Below, piece by piece: positions 43,702-55,986 of a stretch of 64,000 bases of DNA (position 1 is the first letter of the stretch; every line of letters starts with the position of its first letter). The position numbers were made by a program, and so were the translations under genes. The notes below the pieces were generated by a model. The model was not told the DNA's origin. It searched no databases and saw only the letters and a program-made list of their open reading frames with translations. The stretch comes from Amorphophallus konjac (taxonomy: Eukaryota > Streptophyta > Magnoliopsida > Alismatales > Araceae), in NCBI GenBank assembly GCA_022559845.1, contig JAHNEJ010003545.1, positions 310,001 through 374,000 of the forward strand, read 5' to 3'.

Positions 43702-46236
43702 GGGTTCTGTTCGAAATCAAAATTCTGTAAGAAATGACGTCAGACCTAGTGGTCGCTAATTAAAAGAGCGCCTGCTCAAAGCGCCGCCCATTCTGAGGCA
43801 TTTTAAGACGGATTAGGATATTCCAAAATTAGAAAAGAATTGGCACCCATGAAGCGGTCGCCAATTAGGAATTAATACGAATTTTGGACTGAGTTAAATG
43901 CTCAAAATAAGGCAAGGAAATTGACGATCTTTCGAACGGTCGCTATTTAAAGAAATGGCGACTTTCCAGAGTGTCGCTAATTCATAGATTTCGAAAACGG
44001 CCAAACTGGACTCAGCTGGAAATGGACGTCCCCTGCCTGGGCGCTATTTAAATGGCACCCGGGTCCCTGCCTCCATTTGATTTAAGACCCGAATAAATGG
44101 AGAAAAAGCTCAGAAAAATCTGGAAAAAATAGGAAAAGATGTGTGAAAATTGGGGGAAGTTTGATATTCAAGAAAAGAGAGAAAAATCACTCAAATAAGT
44201 CAATTTGAGGGTCAAATGGGGCATCGCAGTGCGATAAGAGATATGCTCAAAATGATGTCAAATTTGGCGTGTCTACAGCTGTCCCGCCTTGGCGTCTGCT
44301 TTGTAAGGGAGTGACACGGTGTGGAATGGAATAAAATGGAGTGAAGCAACATGGAATGGAATGGAATGAAATAGAATGACGTGGGAGCGAACTGAAAAGT
44401 AGATGCCAATGTGTGATGAGACACACAACCAACATCACTTGATAGGAATTGAATCAAAAGCTCAGAATGATGCAATCTTGAGGAGATTCAATGAAAGCAA
44501 CAATGTTTGGAAAAAGAAAGAGTATACACGAGAGCACGAGAAGATAAAAAGAGTTATCAACATCCAACGCGGTGGAAGTATCCCAGGTCACAAACCTGTA
44601 GGTTTCACCATTGGGGAGCGGTTACCAGCCAATGTGGACGTGCTGCACCCAAGGTGGATCAAAGGAAGAGGAATTGAACGAGACATAGAAATCCAAAAAA
44701 AGGAGGTTTCAGGGAAGCGGCCCAAAATGACAGCAAGATGAACTGAGGACACAATTCGGAATGGAATATCTCTTATCATGGACAATCAGATTATCTTTAC
44801 CTTCAAAATCAGCTTATCAGAAGGGTTTTCCAAAGTTAATTCAAATTCCTATATGAATGCATGCTGGGTTTAAAGGGAAAAGTAAAGCAAATGAGAATAT
44901 AAGATAATCAAGGATAATATTGTTAAACTATCGAGACTGGGTCAAGAAACCCATTCGTGAGCTGATACTAAGCCGAAGCTCGTTTATCCGCGCACCAACT
45001 CACAAAAGGGAACCATCATCCCCAGTCTTGAACGGCTCAACGGCCTATCCGTGCGACTAAGATGCCTCTGAAATCGTCATCATTTTTTATGAAGGGGAAC
45101 TTAGATTCCAAATTTATCAAAGCCACATAGTCCTTGATATGATCTAGTAACATAGGTAACATATAGTAAAATGCATACATGGGGAAGATGGTGATAGCAA
45201 TAAGCATGAGGGGAACTGGGAAATGAGGTGCAAGACACCATGGGACTTGAATGATGATGCCCGGTCGGTGGGACCAAGAACTTCTTTCCTGCGCTCAAAA
45301 GTTAATTAGCCAAGATATAAAAGATAACAAATAATGAATAAGGAATTTAAGCATTGCAACTATAGCAGTGATAGAATTCAAGCATGAAAGCATTGAATAG
45401 CATTAAATAATATGAAAATATAGCATGTATCAAAGTATTAATAACATGTATGTATCATATCATGAATAGCATTCAAGCGTGTATAGCGTGAAAGACATGA
45501 ATAGCATTTAAGCATTCAACATAGATAGCATCAATAAAGCATAGATAGCATAGCATCATTGTTTGTTGTTTGTCACGAGGATGACAACTTTAGTAAATCT
45601 TGAAGATTGAAGTTGAAAGAATCTTGATCAGAATAATGATGCCCAATGGCAAGAGTAATTGGAAGATCAGCAAGAGTTGATTAAAATGATTTGGAGATGA
45701 ATAATCGGAGTAATGCGTAGCAAATCATGAAGATATGATCAATTGATGCCCAACATGGTATATCTTGAAGATATCAAACAACATAGGGAAGAATCGAAAG
45801 ATAGATAGCAACGAATGGAGAGGACTCATCCCGTGCTCTTGGTCCTGTGAGAGCTGTTGTCCCTACAAAAGCATCATCAACAAAATATAATGTATTTTTT
45901 TTGGATTTTGAAATATGCAAATTTTTATGGGTTTTGAAAATATTTGAATTTTTATGTGAATTTTTGGAAGATATCTGAAATTTTTTATGGATTTTGAAAA
46001 TATTCAATTTTTGTTGGATTTTTACTTAGGAAATATTCAACTTTTTAAGATTTTTCACCAGAAATATTCAACTTTTTTAGATTTTGATTTACACATTGCT
46101 AAAGCAGCATCAAAGGATGTTTAAACCACTGGCTAAGAGTCCTTGTTCCTTCCCCTTTCGCTAAAAACTGCCCAAAGCTGGGCTTGCATTTAAAGGTGGC
46201 GCCCTATAACCAGCTACCCTTGGTTAACGGTGCTTC
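43702..46236. other. Unclassified retroelement DNA with GGTCGCTAATT words
   Basis: Five or more GGTCGCTAATT-type words occur at 43751-44062, the same word as in the Tekay-like solo LTR at 20.2-21.3 kb, so this may be part of a related LTR. An ATGGA/GGAAT-rich simple-repeat patch lies at 44320-44380. A 112-codon plus-strand frame at 44403-44741 has no recognised domain. 45880-46090 is T-rich with reiterated ATTTTTATGGATTTTGAAA-like units. The right edge is the target site of the Sirevirus at 46237, and the block continues at 58253. Confidence 0.4.
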
Positions 46237-47005
46237 TGTTGAAGTTAGATGGAAGGCTCTATCACCACAGGATGTGGATCTAGAGGGGGGGGTGAATAGA
46301 TCAACTGGCTATTTAAAAATTAGGCCTAGAATCAAATACGGAATTAGAGGAACACTAGACGAACACAGCCAATGCACCGAATGAAACACACAAGATCTGC
46401 TGAACAAGCAATCAAACACACGAGAGGCACAAGGCTTTTAGGTGGTTCGGTCAATCCAACCTACGTCCACCCCACATTCAACTCGAATGTGGATTACTGC
46501 TGATACACAGCTTCAATCTGCTGGGCTTTACAGCTTGCCAACAACGGCTGGGGCTTACAGCTTATCCCGACCAGAGGAGCATCCTCTGCAACAGCTGAGC
46601 ATCACAGCTTGCTCTGCTGGGCACTACAGCTTAGCCGACCAGAGGAACACCTCTGCAACCCGCTGCCTCACAGCTTGAAACCGCTGACTAACAGCTTGAT
46701 AGAATAAGAGTAATAAAAGAGAAAATAGCAAGACTGAAAATAAACAAAACACACAATCGAATGGAATAAAAACCAAAACGACTGTAGCTCAAAGTTGAGC
46801 AATATCAGCTCTGGTAACTGGACCAAGAGACTGATTCACAAACTCTCACGATAGCTCTCTCAACTCATCTTCTCTCTCTTTCTTCTTCTCTCCTTTTCTT
46901 CTTCTCTACTTTTCTTCTCTCACAGTGGATCTCGGTGGATGCTGTTTCAGACTGGATGTATAGACTTCACCAACTTCGATCAGCCTTTACGGAAGATGAA
47001 GACTG

Positions 47006-47013
47006 ATATATAT
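47006..47013 (-). promoter_or_regulatory. TATA box of Sirevirus F 3' LTR
   Basis: TATATATA, with the repeated AGACTT words upstream and a TTCTCTCTTT-rich leader downstream on the minus strand. Conserved at 56758-56765 in the other LTR. Confidence 0.6.
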
Positions 47014-47199
47014 AGCAGCAGCAGGTGGATAAGGGCGCGTGGCTTCCACGTTTTCCCGCCCAAGGAATTCTCCAGATTCGAGGCAATTCATCCACGTGTC
47101 AGCATCTGGTCACCTCGTCCTCCTGGGATCACGAGCCATGTCAGCAATCTCAGTAGAGAGTCCCTGTCAGACAGAGTATCGGATGATCAGATTAAATAA

Positions 47200-48350
47200 C
47201 ACTCTGTATAGACTTATCAGAAGAACTGCGTTGTATAGACTTCATATAAGTGAAAGCTATGTACAGACTTGCTGTATGAAGCAACCGCTGTATAGACTTA
47301 GGTGATATGAAGACTGTCAATGTATAGACTAAGTGAAGATCAATGCAATGTGTAGACATCAGTGAGAAGATGCAGTGTGTAGACTTCAGTGAGACTCAAT
47401 TGAAGACAGACGATGTATGGACTTCAGAACTGATGCACGATGTACATACTTCATGAGACTCGAATGAAGACAAGCGATGTATAGACTTCACTGCTGATGA
47501 ATGCAATGTACAGACTTGCAATATGTGAAGGAGTTGATTGTATAGACTTCACGATGTGAAGACTTATCAACAAATGACTGTACAGACTTGACCAAACAGT
47601 CCAATGTATGGACTTGAGTCATGGAGGCCAATGTATAGACTTCGAACACCTCTTGAGCTCTGCATAGACTTTGCAGTCACTGGGTGATGTATAGACTTTG
47701 GAAAACAGAAGCCTGTATAGACTTGGAAGATCAAGACGCTAAAAAAGACGGTCATTGTACAGACTTCGCCTGACACCGTCCAATGTACAGACTTTCTGTA
47801 ACAGTCTGATGTACAGACTTTCTGTAACAGTCTGATGTACAGACTTCATGAGACTCTAGACACTGAATGCTGTACAGACTTAACCCATGCAATGAGACGC
47901 TAAATGAGACGCTGAATGAGACGCTGGACTCTGTACAGACTTTGCCTAATGCCTAAGACGCTAACAAAGACGGACGATGTTCAGACTTGCTGAAAGACCG
48001 ATGTACAGACTTTCAAGCCTGAAGGCCAATGTGTGGACTTGCGTGAGACGCTCATTGAGACGCTCAATGTGCAGACTTCACCTTAGACTCTAAATGAGAC
48101 GGACAGTGTATAGACTTGGTCAATGCACTGTGGATGTATGGACTTTGACGCCTACATGCTATGCAATGTACACACTTGGTGACTTCGCATGTTTGTGCAA
48201 TGTACAACCAGTGTATGGACTTGTCGTGCCTACACGGGGCATTGTACACACTTGCTGCCTGATGCTCATGTGCAGACTTTGATGCCCAACAGCGATGTAC
48301 CTGATGCTAAGGTGCAGACTTTGATGCCCAACGCGATGTATAGACTTTGA
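47200..48350 (-). repeat. U3 array of ~35 TGTAYAGACTT words
   Basis: The word TGTATAGACTT / TGTACAGACTT / TGTATGGACTT recurs every 20-60 bases, interleaved with GAGACGCT words (for example 47895-47935). It occupies the U3 upstream of TATA. Copied in the other LTR at 56960-58075, where one stretch between two words has been lost. Confidence 0.9.
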
Positions 48351-48523
48351 GACTTTGAGTGTGTGTTCAGTGTGAAGACAAGATAAAATGCATATAACAC
48401 ACAGACAATCTGATAAAGTGACTTCATCAAAACATAAATAGTGTTGCCAATTCATCAAAACAATGTGTTGCCATATGAAGTAAAGTTACATGTCAACACC
48501 ATCAACACATAGGAGTCACAACA

Positions 48524-48537
48524 ATCTCCCCCTTTTT
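48524..48537 (-). other. Polypurine tract of Sirevirus F
   Basis: The minus strand reads AAAAAGGGGGAGAT directly before the 3' LTR. Further polypurine-like boxes lie near 48704, 48760 and 50064. Confidence 0.85.
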
Positions 48538-50378
48538 GATGATGGCAACCCCCTATCATGTAGAGTAGCAACATCCTGTCATACAGATGCATTTTTGATG
48601 AAAGACATGATTTGTTATTCAGATTGTTATGCAGATGCATGTAGATGCTATGAATGACATGCTGCATGCTACAAAATGTAAGCAACTCCCTGCTAACAAA
48701 ATTTCCCCCTTTGCCATACCATCCCCCTAAACTGAAGAAATGAATAATTCAGACAATATTCTCCCCCTTTGCCATCAACAAATAGGAGGGAAAGTGAATG
48801 CAAGCGAAGAGAAAGAAAGTTCAGCTGACTGGCATTCATGGCAAGTAGTTCAGAAATTAAGCAAGTAAAGCACATAACCTTCAGTCATATGAACGGAGAA
48901 AAGGCTTAGAAATTGAAATTCTGGTTTAAAGGTTATAAAAAGAAAAGAGTTCATGCACTACATTCATTGGATAAGGTAGATGTGCATGATAAAACAATAA
49001 ACCAGAGTCATATTTACATGAGAGATTCAGTTTCAGAAGATCTTACTTTAATAGACTCAGTAAAGTGTGTTAAGAGAAACCAGGTCATGTATTGAAATTA
49101 AACAATTGACATCCATGAAATTTCTTTTAAGGAACAGCATTTTCAATATTGTTTCATTTAGGGCATTCAGGTACCAAAAGTCTTTTTGCGTAAGGGTATA
49201 CGTTTATCAGATGCCAATACCCCTAGATACTCAACATGATGGATCATCTTGCCTATGATCAAATTCAATAGAATTGATTGACACCTTTTTGTGTAAGGGT
49301 ACACGTTTATTAGATGCCAGTTACCCCCAAGTACTCAGTGAAAACAACCTACTGTTTTGATCATTTTATACAGAGATAGCTGATACACTTCATGACATGA
49401 GTGGTGTCCACTTCTTTGATGGATCACTCAGTTTCTCAGTGATTTACCAGTCATTTCTCTGTCAATGCTATTTCTCAAATGATTTTCAATGTTTTTCAGT
49501 ATCTTTCTTAGCTGCCCTTTATTTGTTTCAGAATGACTTGTTTAAGGACAATACACAAACTTAGCTTCTCTAACATGATTTCAGATGAGTTTTCAGATTT
49601 CAGATATAAGTAGCTTTGTCTTGCATGAAATAAGCTACGGTTGAGAGCTTTATCAATTTTCAGCATCCTTATTTACTGATTGTAGTCTTTCAACTCTAAA
49701 GATTATAAATTTTAAACCATTAAGTCAGTCTTTAAGCAATTAAAGTTCTTATGAAAGAAGAAATCTATTTTCTATTGCTTAATATTAGAACTGACTAAGA
49801 GATTGCCATACTGTCAGACTCAATCATTCAGAGTCAAGGATTTAATAGACAGCGTCGACGCTGGGAGGTCAATGCGTCTACGCATCAGTTAAAGAGACAA
49901 GAGTATAAGACACTGAGATAGTGTCAGTGCGTCGACTCCATGCTATTTCAGCGTCAACTCTTCAGAATAATGAGACAGAGATATTCACAGATCTCGTTCA
50001 CTGCGTCAACGCCACATTATAGCAGCGTCGACGCAGCAATTCACCTTGAAATTCTGACAAGACTCCCCCTGACTATATGCATGCAATTTTTGCAAAAGAT
50101 GACAGATCAGATGATTTTTGAAGTTCAAGCTTAATCAGACTATCTTATCGTGCAGTATGACCCATGCAGAAATATAGACATATCATGCATCTAGACATAT
50201 ATATGCAATGATGATCATGAGTGCAATAAAAAATATGAGAGTCATGCATTGTCATAAGTCTTTATCATATGAGTATGATCAAAAGTTTGCACAATGTTTA
50301 TTCAATCTATCAACAGCAAGTCCAAATCAGAAGTTTATTCAAAGCAGCTCAAAAGTTTTATTCAAGTCAACAAAGAGT
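48538..50378 (-). other. Post-pol 3' region of Sirevirus F, no gene seen
   Basis: AT-rich with no coding frame. GCGTCGACGC-type words occur at 49850-50035 (for example GCGTCGACGCTGG, TGCGTCTACGCATC, GCGTCGACGCAGC), a different word from the one in its own LTR. Polypurine-like boxes: TTTCCCCCTTTGCCAT (48702), CTCCCCCTTTGCCAT (48760), CTCCCCCTGACTATATGC (50064). Confidence 0.65.
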
Positions 50379-53300
50379 TCATTCATTATGCTGAAATTTA
50401 CACAAGTCAAGTTCTCTTCTAAAAAATTTAAAATTTTCATTTCCAAGTGGCTTAGTAAAGATATCAGCAACTTGTTTGTCAGTTTCAATGAAGTCCAGTT
50501 CAATTTCCTTTTTGTTCACAGCATCTCTTAGAAAATGATGTTTTATTTCTATGTGCTTAGTCCTAGAATGATGAACAGGATTTTTAGCAAGGCATATGGC
50601 ACTAGTATTATCACATAGAATTGGAATGCATTCCAATTTTATCTGATAATCATCTAGTTGGTGCTTAATCCAAAGTACTTGGGCAGTACAATTACCTGCT
50701 GCAACATATTCAGCTGTAGAGAAGGCTACAGTGTGTTACTTCTTAGATGCCCAAGATACTAGACATCCACCAAGGAATTGACAGTAGCCACTAGTGCTTT
50801 TTCTATCTACTCGACACCCAGCATAATCAGCATCAGTGTAAGCTAGAAGCTCTAACTCACACCTAGCAGGATACCATAATCCTAGCTCTTGGGTGCCTAG
50901 CAGATATCTAAAAATCCTTTTCACTGCTTTAAAATGACTTTCTTTAGGACTGGCCTGAAACCTAGCACATAATCCTACAGCGAATTGAATATCAGGCCTA
51001 GATGCTGTTAAGTAGAGAAGGGATCCGATCATACCTCTGTATAATTTCTGGTCAACTGGGTTACCTTTAGTGTCTTCATCCAAGCTTGTAGAAGTACCCA
51101 TTGGAGAAGCTATCTCTTTAAGGTTATCCATCTTGTATTTCTTGAGTAGATCCCTTGTGTACTTGGACTGAGTGATAAACATTCCTTCCTTTGTTTGTGT
51201 AACTTGCAGTCCAAGAAATAATTTGAGCTCACCCATTGAGCTCATTTCAAACTCATTAGTCATTGTTTCAGAAAATTCCTCACACAATTTGGGGTTAGTT
51301 GACCCAAAAATGATATCATCCACATAAATCTGTACAATAAGAATTTCAGAATGACTCACCTTTGTAAACAAGGTCTGATCAACTACTCCTCCAGTGAAAT
51401 TTTGATCAGTGAGAAACTTGCTCAACCTGTCGTACCAAGCTCTGGGAGCTTGCTTAAGACCATAGAGAGCTTTATTTAATTTGTAAATATGATTAGGAAA
51501 ATCTAGACATTCAAATCCAGGGGGCTGTCTAACATAGACATCCTCATTAATTTCCCCATTCAAGAATACAGATTTTACATCCATCTGCTGGAGGATTATA
51601 CCTAAGGAACATGCATAAGCTAATAAAATTCTAACCGCTTCTAATCTGGCTACAGGGGCAAATGACTCTTCAAAGTCAATACCAAACTCCTGGTTGTACC
51701 CCTGAGCAACAAGTCTGGCTTTATTTTTAACAATATTCACTAATTCATCAGATTTATTCCTGAAGACCCACCTAGTCCCTATGACTGTTCCATGATCAGG
51801 AGGTGGGACTAAGTGCCACACCTTGTTCCTGTCGAACTGATTAAGCTCCTCATGCATGACATTAATCCAATGCATATCCTTGAGGGCACAGTCAATGGAC
51901 TTGGGTTCAATTTGAGAGACAAGAGCATATGCATTTAATTCATGTTGAATTCTCAGGTGGCCTCTAGTCCTAGGGGGGTCATGCAGATTTCCAATTACAT
52001 TATCTACAGGATGATCTTTAAGATATCTAATGTTAACAATTGAATTGTCATGTGTTTGATTTACCTCCCCCTGAACTGTAGGCTCCTCTTCATTAAGTTC
52101 TATATGTCCTTCTTCATCCTCGGATTTGTCTGCAAGATCTCCTTTCTTCAAGATTTCACCATTGTCTTCATTCCTGCATTGACCAACGTTAGAATTTACC
52201 AAGGATTCATCAAAAACTATGTGTGAAGATTCTTCAACAGTTTTAGAGTTAAGATTGTACACTCTATATGCTCGGGTGTTTTCAGAATAACCAAGAAAGA
52301 TTCCTGGTTCACCTTTAGGTTCAAATTTATCAAGGTCTCTTTTATCATTTATATGAATAAAACATTTGCAACCAAAAACTTTGAAATGAGCAATAGAAGG
52401 TTTCTTACCCTTTAGGATCTCATATGGTGTTTGCTGGGTAGAAGGTCTTACCATGACTCTGTTAATTACATAACAGGCAGTGTTCACTGCTTCAGCCCAA
52501 AATTTCCTTGGCAGACCACCTTCAACAAGAAGTGTACGACCCATCTCCACTAGGGTTCTGTTCCTTCTCTCCACAACCTCATTCTGCTCAGGTGTCCTTG
52601 GTGAGGAGTACCTATGGTTGATTCCATTTGACCTGCAGAGTTCATCAAACTGTGAGTTTTCAAACTCACCTCCATGATCAGTCAAAATGTTTTCAATTTT
52701 CTGATTTATTTTAACATAGATCTCCTGAAATTCTGAGAAGGCATCACTCTTATTAGATAAGAAAAAAACCCAAGTATACCTAGAAAAGTCATCTATCATG
52801 ACAAACCCAAACCTCCTTCCTGATAAGCTGACAGATCTGGTTGGCCCAAAAAGATCCATGTGTATCAACTCATATGGTTTGGAGGACAGATTTTCAGTTC
52901 TAGACTTAAATGACTTTCTAGTTATCTTTGATTGAGTGCATGCATCACAAATTTTATTTTCTTTCTTGAAGGAAACTTCAGGAAGTCCTCTAACCATGCT
53001 ATGCTTGTTTAGTTTATGCAAAATGGTATAACTAGCATGGCCTAACCTATGATGCCATAAAAATGCTAAATCTTCTCTATTGGCAGTAAGACATAGGTTA
53101 GAATGCTGAATATCATCTAGATCTATCATGTATGTGTTATTTATTCTTTTTCCAGAGAATTTTATAATTTCTGAATTAGGTTCAAAAACCTTGCAGCATT
53201 GAGAATCAAATAAAACCTTATGACCCTTATCACACAATTGGCTGATACTAAGTAAATTGTAAGCTAACCCTTCAACCAGCATAACATCATCAATGCAGCA

Positions 53301-53489
53301 GGTAGAACACTTACCTACCTTACCTGATCCAATGATCCTACCCTTTGTGTTGCTTCCAAAGGTTACAAGGCCTCCTAGCTTTTCAGTTAGCATGCAAAAC
53401 TTGGCCTTATCTCCTGTCATATGCCTAGAGCAACCACAGTCCAAGTACCACAAGTTGCTCTTGGCTGCCAGGCATACCTGCACACACAA
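50379..53489 (-). pseudogene. Sirevirus pol: protease, integrase, RT, RNase H
   Basis: Frame 53489-50736, continuing after one TAA to 50379. Protease: [14 protein letters not shown], where the catalytic D-S/T-G reads D-C-G. Integrase: HHCC zinc finger (HHRLGHAS...CDACTQSK), core [17 protein letters not shown] and [16 protein letters not shown], all three acids present. [38 protein letters not shown] and the active site YVDDIIFGS. RNase H: YTDADYAG, then SWASKK and stop, then HTVAFSTAEYVAA (lacking the usual extra A-E pair), LWIKHQL, DNTSAICLAKNP, KHIEIKHHFLRD and TDKQVADIFTKPL. Almost intact, but the stop and the protease change suggest this copy is inactive; its RNA could be complemented. 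Confidence 0.9.
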
Positions 53490-53926
53490 TTAGGGCAAAG
53501 AGTTTGGAACCCAAGTCTGATTGGGCTCCAATGCAGATGAAGTGCAAGTACAGAAAGAAAGCATGGTTTTGGGAATCCACATTTGTTTGAAGCATTTCTG
53601 TTCAGTGGATTTCCAGATTTCTTTTTGTTTTGCTTTTTCTTGTTGACTTTCTTCTTATATGCACCAACAGAGTTATTCACAGAATTTTTGTTATTGTGCC
53701 AATGCTTCGGCCAGGTTGCATTCATAAGGTTTTGGCCATGGTAGTTCCTGGGCTGGCTGTGGAAATGTTGGTAATTCCTAGGCATCCGACTGCCATACCC
53801 ATTTTCCCAATTTCTGACATAGGGTCTGTAAAAGTGTGTAGGTTGATGAACATACCCTGTATACATCCCTTGAGTTCTAGTCCACCCACGCCCATTAGGA
53901 TTGATTGGCTGTGTGGGGTAGTATGA
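53490..53926 (-). pseudogene. Sirevirus gag-protease junction, frameshifted
   Basis: The frame 53866-53417 carries a basic, Asn/Tyr-rich gag tail (RNYQHFHSQPRNYHGQN, KKKVNKKKQNKKK). Near 53555 the frame shifts: the continuation toward protease reads LEPNQTWVPNSLP, one stop, then [17 protein letters not shown] in the pol frame. The QTWVP phrase is the same gag-end landmark as QAWVPK in Sirevirus B (27780). Upstream at 53924-53926 a TAG separates it from the main gag frame. Confidence 0.7.
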
Positions 53927-55927
53927 CTAAACTCTAGGTGGATTGAATTTGTTGGGCTGACTTCTGAAAATATTTTGTCTTCCCTGCACCCTTGACCCTG
54001 CTGACCTATTCATAGGTTTTGGTTGGGTCCTTTTCTTTGATGATGGTGGTGAAGACTTTTTGGCATTGACATGGGGTTTGTTTACCTGAACAGGCTGACC
54101 CCTAACATTGGGTTGAGCACTAGAGCTAGGTTTGGAAGTCCCAATTCTACTAGGCTCACCTACTTTCTGTTTGCCCTTCTCCTCTGCATTTAGCTTTTTC
54201 AAATTCAAATTTGTCTGTACAGCATTATTAGAATTCATGTTGATCAGAGGTCCTTTCTCCTTTTGTACAACAAAGGAAATAGTTTTCATTCCAAAGCTTT
54301 TAGTTGCACTAGAGTTGAATCCTAGGCCCTCTCTTCTGAAATTTACCCTTGACCCCAATAATGCATCTAAATTTTCAGATCCTTGGGTCATTTTCTCAAT
54401 TATTTTTAGCTTATCCTCATTATCTTTCTGAATTTCATCAATAGAATTTTTTAACTCATTATTCACATTGAGGACAGCTTCATACTTTTCAGAAATAATC
54501 TTTATCTCATTTTCATAATTCTGAATTTTCAGTTTCCATGCATCAATTTCATTGTCTAATCTCACATTTTCTTCCTTAGAAATTTTCAGTTCTTTATTGA
54601 TTTCTTCAAATTCAGAACATGTGAGTTTCAGATTACTGTTCTCAGTTTCTAAGCAGGTAATTTTATCAGACAATGAAGTATCATTTTGCATGATTTTAAT
54701 TTTTCTTCGTAGATGCTTGTTTTCTTTTCTGACCTCATCTACTCTATCAGTAAGTTCATCATAAGCAACCATCCAATCAGTAATACTAAAATTTTTATAG
54801 CGAGAGGATACCTCATCAGATTCTTCCTCTCTATCTTCTGAGCTGGTTGTCATGAGACAGATTGGCTTCTCAGCTTCAACTTCACTGTCCGAAGTGACGC
54901 TCAAGGATCCCTCATCCTCATCACTCCAGGTACTCACCATAGCTTTTCCTTTTGTGTTCTTCTTCTTGGACTTGTCCTTGAGGTTCTGATTTGTCAGACA
55001 TTCAGCTTTAAAGTGACCCGCCTTCCTGCATTGATAGCAAACATTAGTTTCAGCTTTCTTTATAGGGTTTGATTTATACCTTGTGTCTCGGCAGCCACTG
55101 TTGGGATTTCTTCAGCTGAATCTTCTTCCTTCCTTCTTGAGAAATCTCCGGAATTCCCTAGTAATCATGGCAATATCAGCATTTGCCACTTCTTCTTCAG
55201 ACAAGCTCTCTTCAGTTGATGATCCGTTGGGGCTGGATCGACAGGATCTGCTAGCACCAGCCTTCAGAGCTATAGGCTTCCTCTTTCTGTCAGCCTCCTC
55301 TATCTTTGGCATATTCATCTCATAAGCCATTAGAGATCCGATCAGCTCATCTGCCTTAGTATTGTGCAGATCTCTTGACTCTTCCATAACTGTGGCCTTG
55401 GCGTGCCAAATTGGAGTCAAGGATCGCAAGATCTTCCTGACTACATCATACTCAGAATATTTTTTCCTGAAGCCTCTGAGACCATTTGTGATAATAGTCA
55501 GCCGAGCATACATTTCCTTGATCGTCTCATTAGGCTTCATCTTGAAAGCATCGTATTCTTAAACCAGTAGATTAGTCTTAGTCTCTCTGACTTGTGAAGT
55601 CCCCTCATAGATGACTTCAAGTGCATCCCACATTTCCTTCGCTGAGGAGCAGGCAGATATTCGTGAAAACTCGGTGGGATGCAGAGAGCACTGGATTGCA
55701 TTAATTGCACTCCAGTTGAGTGTGGACCTTCTAATTTCTTCCTTGGTCCATACATCTTCATTTGGGGACAGCTCGAAAGGTCCCTTGCTAACCACCTTCC
55801 AAATTTCATAATCTTTAGCCCTCAAGAATACCTGCATACGGTGCTTCCAGTATGCGTAGTTGGTTCCATCGAAGTATGGGGGCTTGGATGTGGAGTGTCC
55901 TTCAGCTATCATCCCTCTTCCGTCCAT
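53927..55927 (-). pseudogene. Sirevirus gag with UBN2-type capsid, CCHC knuckle and coiled coil
   Basis: Start at 55927 (MDGRGMIAEGHSTSKPPYFDG), 43 bases from the PBS. Capsid part: NYAYWKHRMQVFLRA, SAKEMWDALEVIYEGTSQVRE; a TAA after NLLV; then EYDAFKMKPNETIKEMYARL and SLTPIWHAKATVMEES. A TGA at 55109-55111 precedes the knuckle CYQCRKAGHFKAEC (~55030). From 54940 a long coiled coil (DRVDEVRKENKHLRRKI and onward), then a basic Ser/Pro-rich tail. A coiled-coil gag is characteristic of Sireviruses. The stops are single-base type. Confidence 0.85.
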
Positions 55928-55972
55928 CTGTGCTTATCCTCTTCAGGCGGTAAGTCCCTGTAGAAGAGTCTA

Positions 55973-55984
55973 GCTCTGATACCA
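55973..55984 (-). other. Primer binding site of Sirevirus F (iMet)
   Basis: The minus strand reads TGGTATCAGAGC, perfect, two bases inside the 5' LTR that begins (plus) TGTTGAAG at 55987. Confidence 0.9.
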
Positions 55985-55986
55985 AG

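Larger units (their letters stand above)
46237..48523 (-). repeat. 3' LTR of Sirevirus F
   Basis: Plus-strand ends TGTTGAAGTTAG...GTCACAACA. Contents from left: G-run terminus (46275), conserved box (46435-46473), AGCTG cluster (46500-46700), CT-rich initiator-like stretch (46860-46920), TATATATA (47006-47013, minus), and about 35 copies of TGTA(C/T)AGACTT with variants at 47200-48350. Confidence 0.9.

Noticed and set aside
44316..44385. GGAAT-rich patch as a possible satellite
   Set aside because: Only a short, impure run of GGAAT/AATGG-like units, too small to call an array.
44403..44741. 112-codon plus-strand ORF
   Set aside because: Normal-looking composition but no recognisable domain, no homologous frame in the window and no gene context. 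Left inside the unclassified block.
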